Shown here piece after piece: positions 16,036-24,136 of a stretch of 64,000 nt of DNA. The DNA comes from Shewanella zhangzhouensis (GTDB lineage: Bacteria; Pseudomonadota; Gammaproteobacteria; Enterobacterales; Shewanellaceae). Location of the stretch: the NCBI RefSeq assembly GCF_019457615.1, contig NZ_CP080414.1, positions 3,483,501 through 3,547,500 of the forward strand, given 5' to 3'. The notes under the pieces are model-generated. The model did no database searches. It had not been told where the DNA came from and saw only the letters and a list, made by a program, of their open reading frames with translations. A program made the translations under genes and the position numbers. Position 1 is the first letter of the stretch, and every line of letters starts with the position of its first letter.

Positions 16036-16926
16036 TCACTGCTCGGCTGAAGGCAGCAAGCGCCTGCTCTTACGGGCCCACAACAGGATTACCGTGAACA
16101 CAGCCGCCACCAGCACGACGGTCAGTATCGAGTCTTCCGGCCCAACTGTGCCGCCACTGAGCCAATTGGGGCCATGGTAACTGCTCTCAAGGGGGGCTAC
16201 CGCACGCCAATCATCGAGCCCGGACAGCGGCAAGCCGGTCAGCAGCACGGCAAAGTTCCAGGCTGCATGATGGGCGGCCACCACCCAGATATTACGACTC
16301 TGCACAAAAAGCACTGTCCAGAATGCTCCTATCAAGGTGCCCGAAATCACGGTGACCACCAGTTCTGGCGTGCCTAAATTGCTGTCCAGGTTGGCAATAT
16401 GCAGCACCGAGAAAATCAGCGATTGCAGCCAGAGGGCAGGCACTGTACCCCAGGCGCTTTCCAATGCCTGAAACATCACGCCGCGAAACACCACCTCTTC
16501 CAGTGTGGCCGCCACCAGGATGACGCCTGCCACCCCAAAAAGTGCGCTGTTAAAGCCCCGATATTCATTGAGCTGATACACACCACAGGCAAAGAGCACC
16601 GCCGATGCCAGGGCAATCATGGCAACACCCAGCAAGGCACTCAGGGCTATGCTGCCGGGCTTTATCCCAAGCTCTGTGGGATGGCGCTTTTCAGCAAAGT
16701 GCACATAGCCCCAATAACCCAGCAGCAGACACAACAGAATACCGCCCCGGCGCACAGCGGCAAGCTCACTCTCACCGAGGGACAAGAGCTTGCCCAGAAG
16801 CGGGAGCAGTCCAAATCGAAAAAGCGCTATGGCACCACCGATAAAGAGCGCTGCGATGAAAAGCTTTAGCAGCACGCCCCTTAACTGTCGTACATGTAAA
16901 GTCAGCGTCCGTGTTTTCTCATCCAT
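16036..16926 (-). CDS. CPBP-family intramembrane metalloprotease
   Basis: A 296-residue polytopic protein of the CAAX protease / bacteriocin-processing (Abi) family, with about eight hydrophobic segments. The three catalytic motifs are present: Glu143-Glu144 followed by Arg in 'LEEVVFRG', His near 176 in 'FSVLHIAN', and His near 218 in 'HHAAWNF'. Family members cleave within the membrane; in bacteria, roles range from bacteriocin immunity to none known. There is no bacteriocin-like neighbour. It is monocistronic. Confidence 0.88.
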   Translation of the reverse strand: MDEKTRTLTLHVRQLRGVLLKLFIAALFIGGAIALFRFGLLPLLGKLLSLGESELAAVRRGGILLCLLLGYWGYVHFAEKRHPTELGIKPGSIALSALLGVAMIALASAVLFACGVYQLNEYRGFNSALFGVAGVILVAATLEEVVFRGVMFQALESAWGTVPALWLQSLIFSVLHIANLDSNLGTPELVVTVISGTLIGAFWTVLFVQSRNIWVVAAHHAAWNFAVLLTGLPLSGLDDWRAVAPLESSYHGPNWLSGGTVGPEDSILTVVLVAAVFTVILLWARKSRRLLPSAEQ

Positions 16927-17218
16927 AAGTACATCCTGTTAGCCAATTCCCGGTCCGCATCGCTGACACCAAGGCAATAAATAGCGCACGCTATGCGATA
17001 CAACCTCAAAATTAATTGATTATCTACAGTAACTTACAGCCACATCGTTTGGCGAGTTAAAGTTAAGCAATAACTGATGGAAGTCTGTGGCCTGTACGGA
17101 TGGATGCCGGCACTGACATCAGTTAAAACCCCGACTCAGACTTTCACTCAGTTACCTACCCCGCCATCAAAGTAAGGCGACAGCAGCCGTGAAACCCGTG
17201 CAAACCAGCCAGAAAAAG
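16927..17218. other. Non-coding stretch between CPBP gene and popT-like gene
   Basis: About 290 bp without a credible gene. It must contain the promoter of the CPBP gene (reading leftwards); the AT-rich segment near 17005-17025 is the likeliest site. Nothing structured is seen apart from the terminator that follows. Confidence 0.4.
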
Positions 17219-17246
17219 CAAAAAGCCCGCTCTCGCGGGCTTTTTG
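17219..17246 (-). terminator. Terminator of the DUF368 gene
   Basis: AAAAAGCCCGC-tct-GCGGGCTTTTT (as read across 17219-17246), about 30 bp after the DUF368 stop codon on the - strand. A-rich on both sides, so possibly bidirectional. Confidence 0.85.
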
Positions 17247-17278
17247 GTATTCGTTGCCGATGTTTATCACAAACCGAA

Positions 17279-18202
17279 TCAGTGGCTCGGTTTACCTTCG
17301 CCCAGTTTCTCGATAATCAGCACCAGAACAATACCCACCAAGGCGCAGACGATGGCGAAACCCAGCTGGGATGACTCGCCGGTGAGCTGCTCGAAACCCC
17401 ATGGCGTGAGGTTTTGCTGCGCCAGAGGTACCTGCTCGCCGTGGGAGTTGGTGCGCCAGCTTAAGGTTTCTTTCCAGGGCCAGATTTTACCCAGGGTTCC
17501 CAGCATCAAGCCGGTGAGGAAGAAAATGGTGGCGTCGTGAAATTTGCGCAACAGCATCGACAGCAGGTGGCTGAAACTCAGGATGCCGCAGACAGCACCA
17601 GCCGCAAAACAGGCAAGGATATCCAGCTGCAGGCCCTTGGCGGCGGCGAGCACTGCTGGGTAGAGGCCAAGCAAGAGCAGGATAAAACTGCCGGAAATGC
17701 CCGGCAAAATCATGGCGCAGATGGCGATGGCGCCGCCGAGGAACACATTAAGATAGGTGGCGGGTATTTCGGTGGGGGTGAGTACAGTGATACCCCAGGC
17801 CACCACAGCGCCCAGGATAAAGAGCGCAATCCGCCCGGCATCGAAGCCCTTTACCTGCCGCAGCATATGCCACACCGACACCAAAATCAGGCCGAAGAAG
17901 AAGGACCAAACCGGAATGGGGTGATGCGCCAAGAGGAATGAAATCAGCTTGGCGAGGCTGAAGATACTGGTAAGAATTCCGCCAAGCAGACACACCAGAA
18001 AGGTGCCATTGATACGCGCCCAGGCGGCCTTGCCGCCCTCCTCCCGTATCACCTTGATGAGTGAGGGATTTATGGCGCGGACACTGTCCAGCAGTTTGTC
18101 CAGAATGCCGGTAATAAAGGCGATGGTACCGCCAGATACACCGGGCACCACATCGGCCGCGCCCATGGCGAGCCCTTTAAAGTAAGTCAGTAAGTTGTTC
18201 AC
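17279..18202 (-). CDS. DUF368 membrane protein (PopT-type undecaprenyl-phosphate translocase)
   Basis: About 307 residues with eight or more hydrophobic helices. The N-terminal signature 'GLAMGAADVVPGVSGGTIAF' and the related internal 'MILPGISGSFILLLLGLY' are the inverted-repeat motifs of DUF368. DUF368 proteins have been shown to return undecaprenyl phosphate across the inner membrane for cell-wall recycling (PopT of Vibrio cholerae). A GTG at 18202 with GGGGAA upstream gives the best start ('VNNLLTYFKG'); the ATG at 18238 is an alternative that lacks a good ribosome site. Monocistronic. Confidence 0.85.
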   Translation of the reverse strand: MNNLLTYFKGLAMGAADVVPGVSGGTIAFITGILDKLLDSVRAINPSLIKVIREEGGKAAWARINGTFLVCLLGGILTSIFSLAKLISFLLAHHPIPVWSFFFGLILVSVWHMLRQVKGFDAGRIALFILGAVVAWGITVLTPTEIPATYLNVFLGGAIAICAMILPGISGSFILLLLGLYPAVLAAAKGLQLDILACFAAGAVCGILSFSHLLSMLLRKFHDATIFFLTGLMLGTLGKIWPWKETLSWRTNSHGEQVPLAQQNLTPWGFEQLTGESSQLGFAIVCALVGIVLVLIIEKLGEGKPSH

Positions 18203-18487
18203 CCAATTCCCCAAAAAATACCGGCACTTGGCCGACACTGTCCTTATTGTTGCCGCCGATTATATGTCGGCTTGGCAGCGGCTGAAAATGAACTTTGTGT
18301 TAGACGGGCTCGAAAGCCACCGGGCTCCCCCCCACAACGCCATCACAAAGCGAAGCCCTCTTGCAGATGGTTAATGCCATGTTACACTGCGACAAAACAA
18401 ACAGGCCAGACCAGTTGAAAATTTACAGCAACGCAACCACTGCGCCCGGATAACAAGATGCAGCACCCACAGACAGGAAGCAAAACC

Positions 18488-18964
18488 ATGGCAGGCAAAC
18501 CCAACAAGGTAATGGCCCTTTACCAGAAGCTCATTCCCTATCCCTTTGGCAGAGTTATTTTTTCCAAAATGGTGGCCCGCATGGCGCCCTACTTTGGCAC
18601 CATTAAACCACTCATTACCGAACTTCGACCCAACTACTGCGAATGCTTTATCAAGAAGCGCAATGCCGTGCATAACCACATCAAAACGGTGCACGTGATA
18701 GCCATCTGTAACGGCCTGGAAATGGCCATGGGCGTGATGGCCGAAGCCTCAATTCCGCCACATCTGCGCTGGATCCCCAAGGGTATGAGCCTGGATTACA
18801 CCGCCAAGGCCGGTAGCGATATCCGCTGTGTGGCTGAAGTAAAACCGGAAGACTGGCAGGAAGGCGATTTGCTGGTGCCCGTGACCGCCTACGACAAAGA
18901 CGGCGTGGTGGTGGTAAAGGGCCATATCAAGCTTTGGATCTCCCTTAAACCGCCCAGGGCCTGA
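18488..18964 (+). CDS. DUF4442 hotdog-fold protein
   Basis: A 158-residue protein of the DUF4442 family, which has the thioesterase-type hotdog fold. Typical segments are 'ELRPNYCECFIKKRNAVHNH' (strand and start of the central helix), 'HVIAICNGLEMAMGVM' (hot-dog helix) and 'MSLDYTAKAGSDIRC'. A role as acyl-CoA thioesterase-like protein is often inferred but not shown. The ATG at 18488 has AGGAAG seven bases upstream; an earlier ATG at 18458 is less likely. It ends in a strong terminator. Confidence 0.82.
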   Translation: MAGKPNKVMALYQKLIPYPFGRVIFSKMVARMAPYFGTIKPLITELRPNYCECFIKKRNAVHNHIKTVHVIAICNGLEMAMGVMAEASIPPHLRWIPKGMSLDYTAKAGSDIRCVAEVKPEDWQEGDLLVPVTAYDKDGVVVVKGHIKLWISLKPPRA

Positions 18965-18990
18965 ACCGATTCCCCTATCCGGGCGTTAAA

Positions 18991-19022
18991 AAGAAAAAGA
19001 CTGATATTTCAGTCTTTTTCTT
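18991..19022. terminator. Bidirectional terminator
   Basis: AAGAAAAAGACTGA-tat-TTCAGTCTTTTTCTT lies between the convergent DUF4442 and rsuA genes, with long T-tracts both ways. Confidence 0.88.
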
Positions 19023-19045
19023 TATCTTTTCAGAGGCGTCTGCCT

Positions 19046-19777
19046 TCATTCGTTTGGCGACTCGACGCCTTGCAGGCAGGCCAGCTTTTCATCTTCAGTC
19101 AGTGGTCGCCATTGCCCGGGGGCAAGCTCTGGGTCCAGCCTCAGGGCACCGATGCGGTTTCGGTGCAGTCCAACAACCGGATTTTGAAAACGGCCAAACA
19201 TGCGCTTGATTTGGTGGTACTTACCTTCACACAGCTCCACCCTCGCCTCGCGCTCACCAAGAATGACAAGCCTGGCAGGCAGGGTGGTGATGTTTTCGGT
19301 CTCAAAGTAAAAGCCGCGCTCAAAAGCGGCGACATAATCTTCTGTGAGCTCATTTGCCAGAGTCACCCGGTATTCCTTGGGCACATGGGCACCGGGCTGC
19401 ATCATGGACTCGGACCAGCGGCTGTCGTTGGACAAGAGCACCAGCCCCGAGGTATTCAAATCCAGCCTGCCGACTATATGTAAGCCTGTTCTGAGCGCCT
19501 CAGGGATAAGGTCGAGCACGGTTTTATGCTCTTTGTCTTTGGTGGCCGATACCACGCCCACGGGTTTATGCAGCATCAGGTAGCGCGGTGTTTCAGCGCG
19601 AAGGGCGGTTTCGTCTAAATAAATCTGTCTGAAGGGCCCGATGTGCAGCGCCATCTCCAGCGCTGCCTTGCCATCCACAGTCACCCGCTCGGCTTTGAGC
19701 AGTTCGCGCACCGCTTTTTTGGGGATATTGAGGGTTTTGGCCAGAAAGCTGTCAAGCCTACCCCGGGGGGAAATCAT
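19046..19777 (-). CDS. rsuA: 16S rRNA pseudouridine synthase RsuA
   Basis: Isomerises U516 of 16S rRNA. Residues about 1-50 form the S4 RNA-binding domain ('MISPRGRLDSFLAKTLNIPK'). The catalytic Asp lies in 'IVGRLDLNTSGLVLLS', and 'MLHKPVGVVSATKD' is the RsuA/RluBEF motif. Length of 243 compares with 231 in E. coli. RsuA is favoured over RluE because of the S4 domain and overall pattern; RluF-like specificity cannot be excluded. The regulator gene upstream ends 11 bp before the start, so both may be co-transcribed. Confidence 0.88.
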   Translation of the reverse strand: MISPRGRLDSFLAKTLNIPKKAVRELLKAERVTVDGKAALEMALHIGPFRQIYLDETALRAETPRYLMLHKPVGVVSATKDKEHKTVLDLIPEALRTGLHIVGRLDLNTSGLVLLSNDSRWSESMMQPGAHVPKEYRVTLANELTEDYVAAFERGFYFETENITTLPARLVILGEREARVELCEGKYHQIKRMFGRFQNPVVGLHRNRIGALRLDPELAPGQWRPLTEDEKLACLQGVESPNE

Positions 19778-19788
19778 GGTTCTGCGCC

Positions 19789-20415
19789 TTATTCGGCAAT
19801 GGCCGCAGTGATACGATAGGCGCAGCGGCGCGCCCCTTCAATGATGTGCTCGCTGCGCTCCACTGAGACACCTTCACCCAGCAAACGGCGAAACAGCATG
19901 AGCTCCGAGCGGCAAAAGCTCTGGCAGCTGGTTGCGGCGGCGCAAATGGGGCAGTGATTCTCGTACAGCCACCAGACTTCGCCCTCATTTGCCACGGTCG
20001 CCATATAGCCTTCTTCGCTGCGAATGGCCGCCAGTTGCGCAATGCGCCCGGCAAGGGTGTTTTCGCTGGCCATACGCTCGAGGTACGCCTGCTCAGAGGC
20101 CGCTTCGCGGTGACTTATCAGGGCATCCATACCCGCATCGCCAAAAATCACCTTAACCGAATCAATCAGCCTTAAAGTCAGTTCGCTGTGGCGATCGCCA
20201 AAGTGCTTTTGCGCCGCATCGGTAAGTGTCCAGTAGCGTGCCGGGCGGCCGCGGCCCTCGCTGATGTCTTCATAGGCGAGATTACCTTCGGCTTCCATGG
20301 CCTGCAGATGTTGCCTCACTCCCATGGAAGTCAGCCCCAGCGATTCGGCCAGACCGGCGGCGGTCATGGGCCCTTGCTGTTTCAGCAAATCGAGGATTTT
20401 TTGGCAGGTTTTCAT
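19789..20415 (-). CDS. SufR/DeoR-like winged-helix regulator with Cys cluster
   Basis: A 208-residue regulator. The N-terminal winged helix is seen as 'GPMTAAGLAESLGLTSMGVR' followed by 'GRGRPARYWTLT'. The C-terminal half carries cysteines in 'ENHCPICAAATSCQSFC' and a last Cys in 'GARRCAYRI', the layout of the SufR-type iron-sulfur sensing repressors. Binding a 2Fe-2S or 4Fe-4S cluster is therefore likely but inferred. The ATG at 20415 has GGATGAA upstream; TTG at 20427 is an alternative. It is divergent from the FMN reductase gene, with two palindromic sites between them, suggesting it controls both. Confidence 0.8.
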   Translation of the reverse strand: MKTCQKILDLLKQQGPMTAAGLAESLGLTSMGVRQHLQAMEAEGNLAYEDISEGRGRPARYWTLTDAAQKHFGDRHSELTLRLIDSVKVIFGDAGMDALISHREAASEQAYLERMASENTLAGRIAQLAAIRSEEGYMATVANEGEVWWLYENHCPICAAATSCQSFCRSELMLFRRLLGEGVSVERSEHIIEGARRCAYRITAAIAE

Positions 20416-20478
20416 GGTTTCATCCAATACATAAACGCGGCTGTTCTGGGCTCTATTATGGATAACAAAAGTATTAAG

Positions 20479-20494
20479 TAAACTTTTTTGTTTA
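20479..20494. promoter_or_regulatory. Candidate operator 1 of the SufR-like regulator
   Basis: TAAAC-TTTTTT-GTTTA, 16 bp with 5-bp arms, in the AT-rich divergent region. It lies close to the regulator's likely promoter and resembles the second site through the GTAAA core. Confidence 0.5.
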
Positions 20495-20500
20495 TTTTTA

Positions 20501-20522
20501 GCTTTACATAATTAAGTAAAGC
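20501..20522. promoter_or_regulatory. Candidate operator 2 of the SufR-like regulator
   Basis: GCTTTAC-N8-GTAAAGC: perfect 7-bp arms around ATAATTAA. It is 56 bp before the FMN reductase start codon and would overlap its promoter. Its partner is inferred to be the divergent regulator. Confidence 0.6.
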
Positions 20523-20578
20523 ATTTACCTTACAAATTAATTTAGAAACAAAAAACTTTACTAATAAGGAAAGCCACC

Positions 20579-21163
20579 ATGAAACTCAGCATCATCAACG
20601 GCAGCCAGCGCCAGAGTTCACAAAGCGGCAGGGTAGCCGAATTCATCAAGGCGCAAAGCCACAGCTTCAGCGACGTAGAAGTGATTGAATTGGCTGAGTA
20701 TTCACTGCCTTTCTGGGACGGTGACAGCCGCGAAAGCAAGGGCGAAGACTGGGCTGTTATCGAGGCCAAACTCATTGCCAGCGATGCTTACGTGCTCATT
20801 ACCCCGGAGTGGAGCGGCATGGCCACACCGGTGCTGAAGCAACTGTTGATGAATGCCAGCGCGCCTGTGACCGGCCATAAACCCGCGCTGCTGGTGTCGG
20901 TTTCATCCAGCCTCAACGGGGTGTTCCCACTGAGTGAACTCATGGTAAGCGGCAATAAAAACAACAAGATGGTGTTTATTCCCGCCAACGTCATAGTGCG
21001 CAATGTAGAAGAGGTGCTCCACCCGGTGGCAGAAGCCGAACAAAGCAGTCGCGATAAGGCCATCCGCGGGCGCATTGCCGAGTCTGTGGCCTTGCTCGGC
21101 CACTACACCGAGCTGCTGTTACCGATGCGTCAGTACCGGGATCCCTTTCAATACGGCATGTAA
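20579..21163 (+). CDS. NADPH-dependent FMN reductase-family flavoprotein
   Basis: A 194-residue flavodoxin-like oxidoreductase. The phosphate-binding loop is 'IINGSQRQSSQSGRV' at the N-terminus; 'VLITPEWSGMATPVLKQLLM' is the second flavin-binding motif, where 'PEYNG/PEWSG' contacts the isoalloxazine. Members reduce FMN, quinones, azo dyes or chromate with NAD(P)H. AAGGAAAG lies upstream of the ATG. The gene is divergent from the SufR-like regulator and followed by two VOC genes, suggesting a small redox- or electrophile-responsive unit. Confidence 0.88.
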   Translation: MKLSIINGSQRQSSQSGRVAEFIKAQSHSFSDVEVIELAEYSLPFWDGDSRESKGEDWAVIEAKLIASDAYVLITPEWSGMATPVLKQLLMNASAPVTGHKPALLVSVSSSLNGVFPLSELMVSGNKNNKMVFIPANVIVRNVEEVLHPVAEAEQSSRDKAIRGRIAESVALLGHYTELLLPMRQYRDPFQYGM

Positions 21164-21189
21164 CCACACCGACAGACACAGGAGGCAAG

Positions 21190-21573
21190 ATGAGACTGAA
21201 TCAAATCACCCTGAGCGTGACCGATATGGCTGCCGCGGTGGAGTTTTACCTGACTCTGGGCGCGATACAGATAGTGGATACACCGCACTATGCCCGCTTC
21301 GCCCTGCCGGAAGGTGACGAGAGTTTTTCCCTGCACCTGCGCAAGGAGCCGCCCTCCCCGGGTCACTGCCTCTACTTTGAGAGTGAGCGACTGGACGAGT
21401 GGGTGGCAGAACTGAAAACCAAGGGCATATCTTTTAAAGCAGACCCGGAAGATAAACCCTGGCTGTGGCGTGAGGCCGAGCTGACCGACCCCAGCGGCAA
21501 TACCATTAAGTTGTTTTATGCCGCCGAAAATCGCCTGAATCCCCCCTGGCGGGTGGAAAAACGTAAATACTGA
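21190..21573 (+). CDS. VOC-family (glyoxalase/bleomycin-resistance fold) protein
   Basis: A 127-residue single VOC module: 'ITLSVTDMAAAVEFYLTLGA' at the start and 'AELTDPSGNTIKLFYA' at the end. This pairing of betaalphabetabetabeta modules usually dimerises to form metal-dependent lyases, dioxygenases or resistance proteins. The typical N-terminal His ligand ('xxHxxL') is Gln-Ile-Thr here, so a metal site is doubtful. It starts 26 bp after the FMN reductase, with AGGAGGC as a strong ribosome site, so they are co-transcribed. Substrate unknown. Confidence 0.82.
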   Translation: MRLNQITLSVTDMAAAVEFYLTLGAIQIVDTPHYARFALPEGDESFSLHLRKEPPSPGHCLYFESERLDEWVAELKTKGISFKADPEDKPWLWREAELTDPSGNTIKLFYAAENRLNPPWRVEKRKY

Positions 21574-21613
21574 AACCAAATATTCGCAACTAACCACGAC
21601 AAGGAACGCAATC

Positions 21614-22042
21614 ATGGTACATCTGGAACACATTAATCTGGTCGTGCATGACCTGGAAAAGAGCCTGAACTTTTACAAAGCCGCCTTTCCCCATTGGCAG
21701 GTTCGGGGTGGCGGGGATGGCAGCTGGTATGGCAAACCGCGCCAATGGCTGCACTTTGGCGATGATTATCAATACATTGCGTTAAATAATGATGGAGATG
21801 GGGAGAGCCGGGATCTCACCGGTCATCAGCCGGGTCTGGCCCACTTTGCCTTTGTGGTGTCGTCGCTGGATGCCCTGATTGCCCGCCTCGAAGCCGCCGG
21901 TTTTGCCATTGCCAAAGACGGTGCCCCTGATTCGGGCCGACGCAACGTGTACTTTATCGACCCCGATGGCATGGAAGTGGAGTTTGTGGAATACCTCAGC
22001 GATCTGCCTGAAGTTCGCAATCAGTATCCTCAGTCTGTTTAG
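21614..22042 (+). CDS. VOC-family protein with intact metal-ligand pattern
   Basis: A 142-residue VOC protein: 'LEHINLVVHDLEKSLNFYKA' with the usual first His ligand, 'GLAHFAFVVSSLDALIARLE' with the second His, and 'YFIDPDGMEVEFVEYLSD' with the Glu ligand. It could therefore be a metal-dependent lyase or dioxygenase; the substrate is unknown. It is third in the unit begun by the FMN reductase, 40 bp after the preceding VOC gene. Its last 47 bases overlap the 3' end of the convergent DUF1971 gene. Confidence 0.85.
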   Translation: MVHLEHINLVVHDLEKSLNFYKAAFPHWQVRGGGDGSWYGKPRQWLHFGDDYQYIALNNDGDGESRDLTGHQPGLAHFAFVVSSLDALIARLEAAGFAIAKDGAPDSGRRNVYFIDPDGMEVEFVEYLSDLPEVRNQYPQSV

Positions 22043-22418
22043 TCACAGGTGTCGGTTCGGGATCCAGGGGTTCGAGAAAGAGCCCCACTGTACTGCTGAC
22101 ATCGACGTTGCTTTCCTGCAGGCTTTCATGGGCAAACACATTGAGTCTGAAACGGGTATCATCGGTAAGCAGCTTAACGCAGTAACACTTGCCCGGGTGA
22201 GTCATGGCCCTGTCGTTGGCGCGCAGATGCACCTCAATACCGGGCTTGCCATCTGTGTCGCCAAAGCCCTGCCACAGCAGCTCGCCTTCAACCACCTCGA
22301 TTTGGCTGTAGAAGCCATTTCGGGTACGATGCTGCGACAACAGCAGCTCAGGTATATCATTACCGCCGAATATCCGGGTGGAACCCACTGGAACATAATT
22401 TTTCGGTATCAATGCCAT
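21996..22418 (-). CDS. DUF1971-domain protein (cupin-like)
   Basis: About 140 residues. The first 90 match DUF1971: 'IPKNYVPVGSTRIFGGNDIP', 'LLLSQHRTRNGFYSQIEVVE' and 'MTHPGKCYCVKLL'. This small beta-rich domain also occurs fused to TehB-type tellurite methyltransferases, but no methyltransferase is present here. The C-terminal 45 residues ('FLEPLDPEPTPVTKQTED') are polar and likely disordered. The ATG at 22418 is preceded by GGAG; GTG at 22439 would add seven residues. It overlaps the VOC gene tail-to-tail by 47 bp. Confidence 0.7.
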   Translation of the reverse strand: MALIPKNYVPVGSTRIFGGNDIPELLLSQHRTRNGFYSQIEVVEGELLWQGFGDTDGKPGIEVHLRANDRAMTHPGKCYCVKLLTDDTRFRLNVFAHESLQESNVDVSSTVGLFLEPLDPEPTPVTKQTEDTDCELQADR

Positions 22419-22497
22419 TGGCGCTGTCTCCGGTTTCACCTGAATTTAAGGCTGCTTTGGGAACATATCCCCAGCCACCAAACTCTTGAGCATCGCA

Positions 22498-22998
22498 ATG
22501 CCGACAAGTTTAAACCACCAGCACAGTTTTATCCTGAATCGCGCCCATTTTGAAGAGTGCTTCGATGAATCAGTCACTCCATTGACAGGCCCCAAACGCC
22601 ATATCAAAACCCTTGGATTTGGCCTGATGACCTTTGCACTGCTGGCAAGCCCGCTGCCATCCTACGTGGGATGGTTTTTCCTCGGATTAACGGTACTGGA
22701 ATTTTTAAGCGTGCGGTATCAGCGCACCTGGTGGCTGTGGCGACAACTCATGAGCCGCGCCGCCGGCAATGAAGTCACCCTCACTATGACCGACACCCTG
22801 CTGATAACAGAATCACTGGGGCAAAAGCGCGAGCTGGCCTGGGGCAGCCTGGATGCGATTACCCCAACGGCAAGAGGCTTTTTATTGCAGCGGGGCCGCG
22901 CCCGCCAGTATTTGTCTGCCTCCGGGTTATCGCCGGAAGCGCTGGCTTTCCTGACAAACTTTAACAGTGCCAATGACGCGGAGCAGACCGAGCAATAG
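22498..22998 (+). CDS. YcxB-like membrane protein
   Basis: A 166-residue protein with two adjacent hydrophobic helices around residues 40-75 ('FGLMTFALLASPLPSYVGWF', then 'LGLTVLEFLSV'). A C-terminal soluble part carries 'ELAWGSLDAITPTARGFLLQ', typical of YcxB-like proteins (pleckstrin-like fold following a helical hairpin). Function unknown. The upstream TTG at 22486 is a possible start but the ATG at 22498 is simpler. No operon partner is evident. Confidence 0.65.
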   Translation: MPTSLNHQHSFILNRAHFEECFDESVTPLTGPKRHIKTLGFGLMTFALLASPLPSYVGWFFLGLTVLEFLSVRYQRTWWLWRQLMSRAAGNEVTLTMTDTLLITESLGQKRELAWGSLDAITPTARGFLLQRGRARQYLSASGLSPEALAFLTNFNSANDAEQTEQ

Positions 22999-23041
22999 CA
23001 CGCGCCTGGCCGAATGAGCACCGGCCTTATCGGCACAAGTT

Positions 23042-23578
23042 TCAGCCGAAGTCGCGGCAGCTGGCCATCAAAAAGGCATCCACGTATTCACCGCCCCGAA
23101 ACGCATAGCCTATAGCCTCACCTTCAATCACAAAGCCGTGACGCTTGTAGAGTTTGATGGCGGCGTGGTTGTCTGTGTACACCTCAAGCTCGATGCGCCT
23201 TACCGCCAGCCAGTTATGGGCCAGTTCCATCATGGCGGCCAGGAGCGCCGAGCCTACACCTATTCCCTGATAGTCTTCACTCACGGCCATACCCAGATTG
23301 GCAACATGTTTTCGTCTTGGATTAGCGAAGACTTCCATGCCGGCCTGCCCCACTATTTCACCATCGATTTCGGCCACCAGGCTGTAGCAATTGTCCGGTA
23401 AATCCCCCAAACGGCGCTGCCATTTCTCCAGTGATGGAAAGGGATGCTGCAGCGTATTGGCAAAACAACTGGGCTGACTGTAAATGGCGCGAATGGCACC
23501 TATGTCATTGGCGTCGCTGTGGCGCACCTGAATGCGGCCATCAGTCGTTCGGTAGATGCTGGGCGATTGCGCACTCAT
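23042..23578 (-). CDS. yhhY: GNAT acetyltransferase, YhhY type
   Basis: A 178-residue GNAT enzyme very like E. coli YhhY, an L-amino-acid (Phe/Met) N-acetyltransferase also called AaaT. Shared features are 'NTLQHPFPSLEKWQRRL', 'RKHVANLGMAVSEDYQGIGV' with the acetyl-CoA loop QGIGVGSAL, and 'IKLYKRHGFVIEGEAIGYAF'. I chose the ATG at 23578 after 'GGAATTAGAAGCA'; the ATG at 23593 is also possible. The frame extends much further upstream, but that part is not family-like. Monocistronic. Confidence 0.85.
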   Translation of the reverse strand: MSAQSPSIYRTTDGRIQVRHSDANDIGAIRAIYSQPSCFANTLQHPFPSLEKWQRRLGDLPDNCYSLVAEIDGEIVGQAGMEVFANPRRKHVANLGMAVSEDYQGIGVGSALLAAMMELAHNWLAVRRIELEVYTDNHAAIKLYKRHGFVIEGEAIGYAFRGGEYVDAFLMASCRDFG

Positions 23579-23806
23579 TGCTTCTAATTCCATGTAAGTT
23601 AAAGAGATTACTATGCCATCCCAGGTGAACACATCACAAGGGGAAGCGTTACAGCACCAAGGAAAAAAAATCTTTCCGACACCACTAAAATCTCGCGATA
23701 TCCAAAGACTAAACTTACTGTCACAATAGCGCCGCCTCCGGGGCATTGTAAGGATGCCGAGCGGTACCTTGGTCCCGGTTGTTCTAACCCCTTGAAGGAA
23801 CCCAAA

Positions 23807-24073
23807 ATGCGCACCCCCTCAGCTATCCTCACCAAAGTCGCCCTGGCAATGGCGCTTGTGGTTAGCTTTGCCGTACCCGCCGAAGAAGAACCGACTCTCG
23901 ACCTTCCTCCGGCCCCCAGTGAAGATGTCAAACAAATCAAAGAAGTCTGTCTGGAGCTCATCACAGAGCAGGAAATCCCACTCGAAGAGCAGGAAAGCTA
24001 TTTGCTCACTTGCGTAAACGATCAGTTGTTCGAGATGGGCTATTTGGCGGTGGTGCAACAAGATCTCGACTGA
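23807..24073 (+). CDS. Small exported protein, unknown function
   Basis: An 88-residue protein with a signal peptide of about 25 residues ('AILTKVALAMALVVSFAVPA'), then a proline-rich acidic stretch and an acidic helical region with two cysteines, 'KEVCLELITEQEIP' and 'YLLTCVNDQLFEMGY', which may form a disulfide in the periplasm. AAGGAA lies before the ATG at 23807. I do not recognise a family. A terminator follows directly. Confidence 0.6.
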   Translation: MRTPSAILTKVALAMALVVSFAVPAEEEPTLDLPPAPSEDVKQIKEVCLELITEQEIPLEEQESYLLTCVNDQLFEMGYLAVVQQDLD

Positions 24074-24090
24074 ACCAGTCTGAAGTCGAA

Positions 24091-24123
24091 AAAACAAAAC
24101 GGCCCAAGGGCCGTTTTGTTTTT
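24091..24123. terminator. Bidirectional terminator
   Basis: AAAACAAAACGGCCC-aa-GGGCCGTTTTGTTTTT, between the small exported protein gene (+) and the acyltransferase-like gene (-). Confidence 0.88.
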
Positions 24124-24136
24124 CTCGAGGTAGTGA

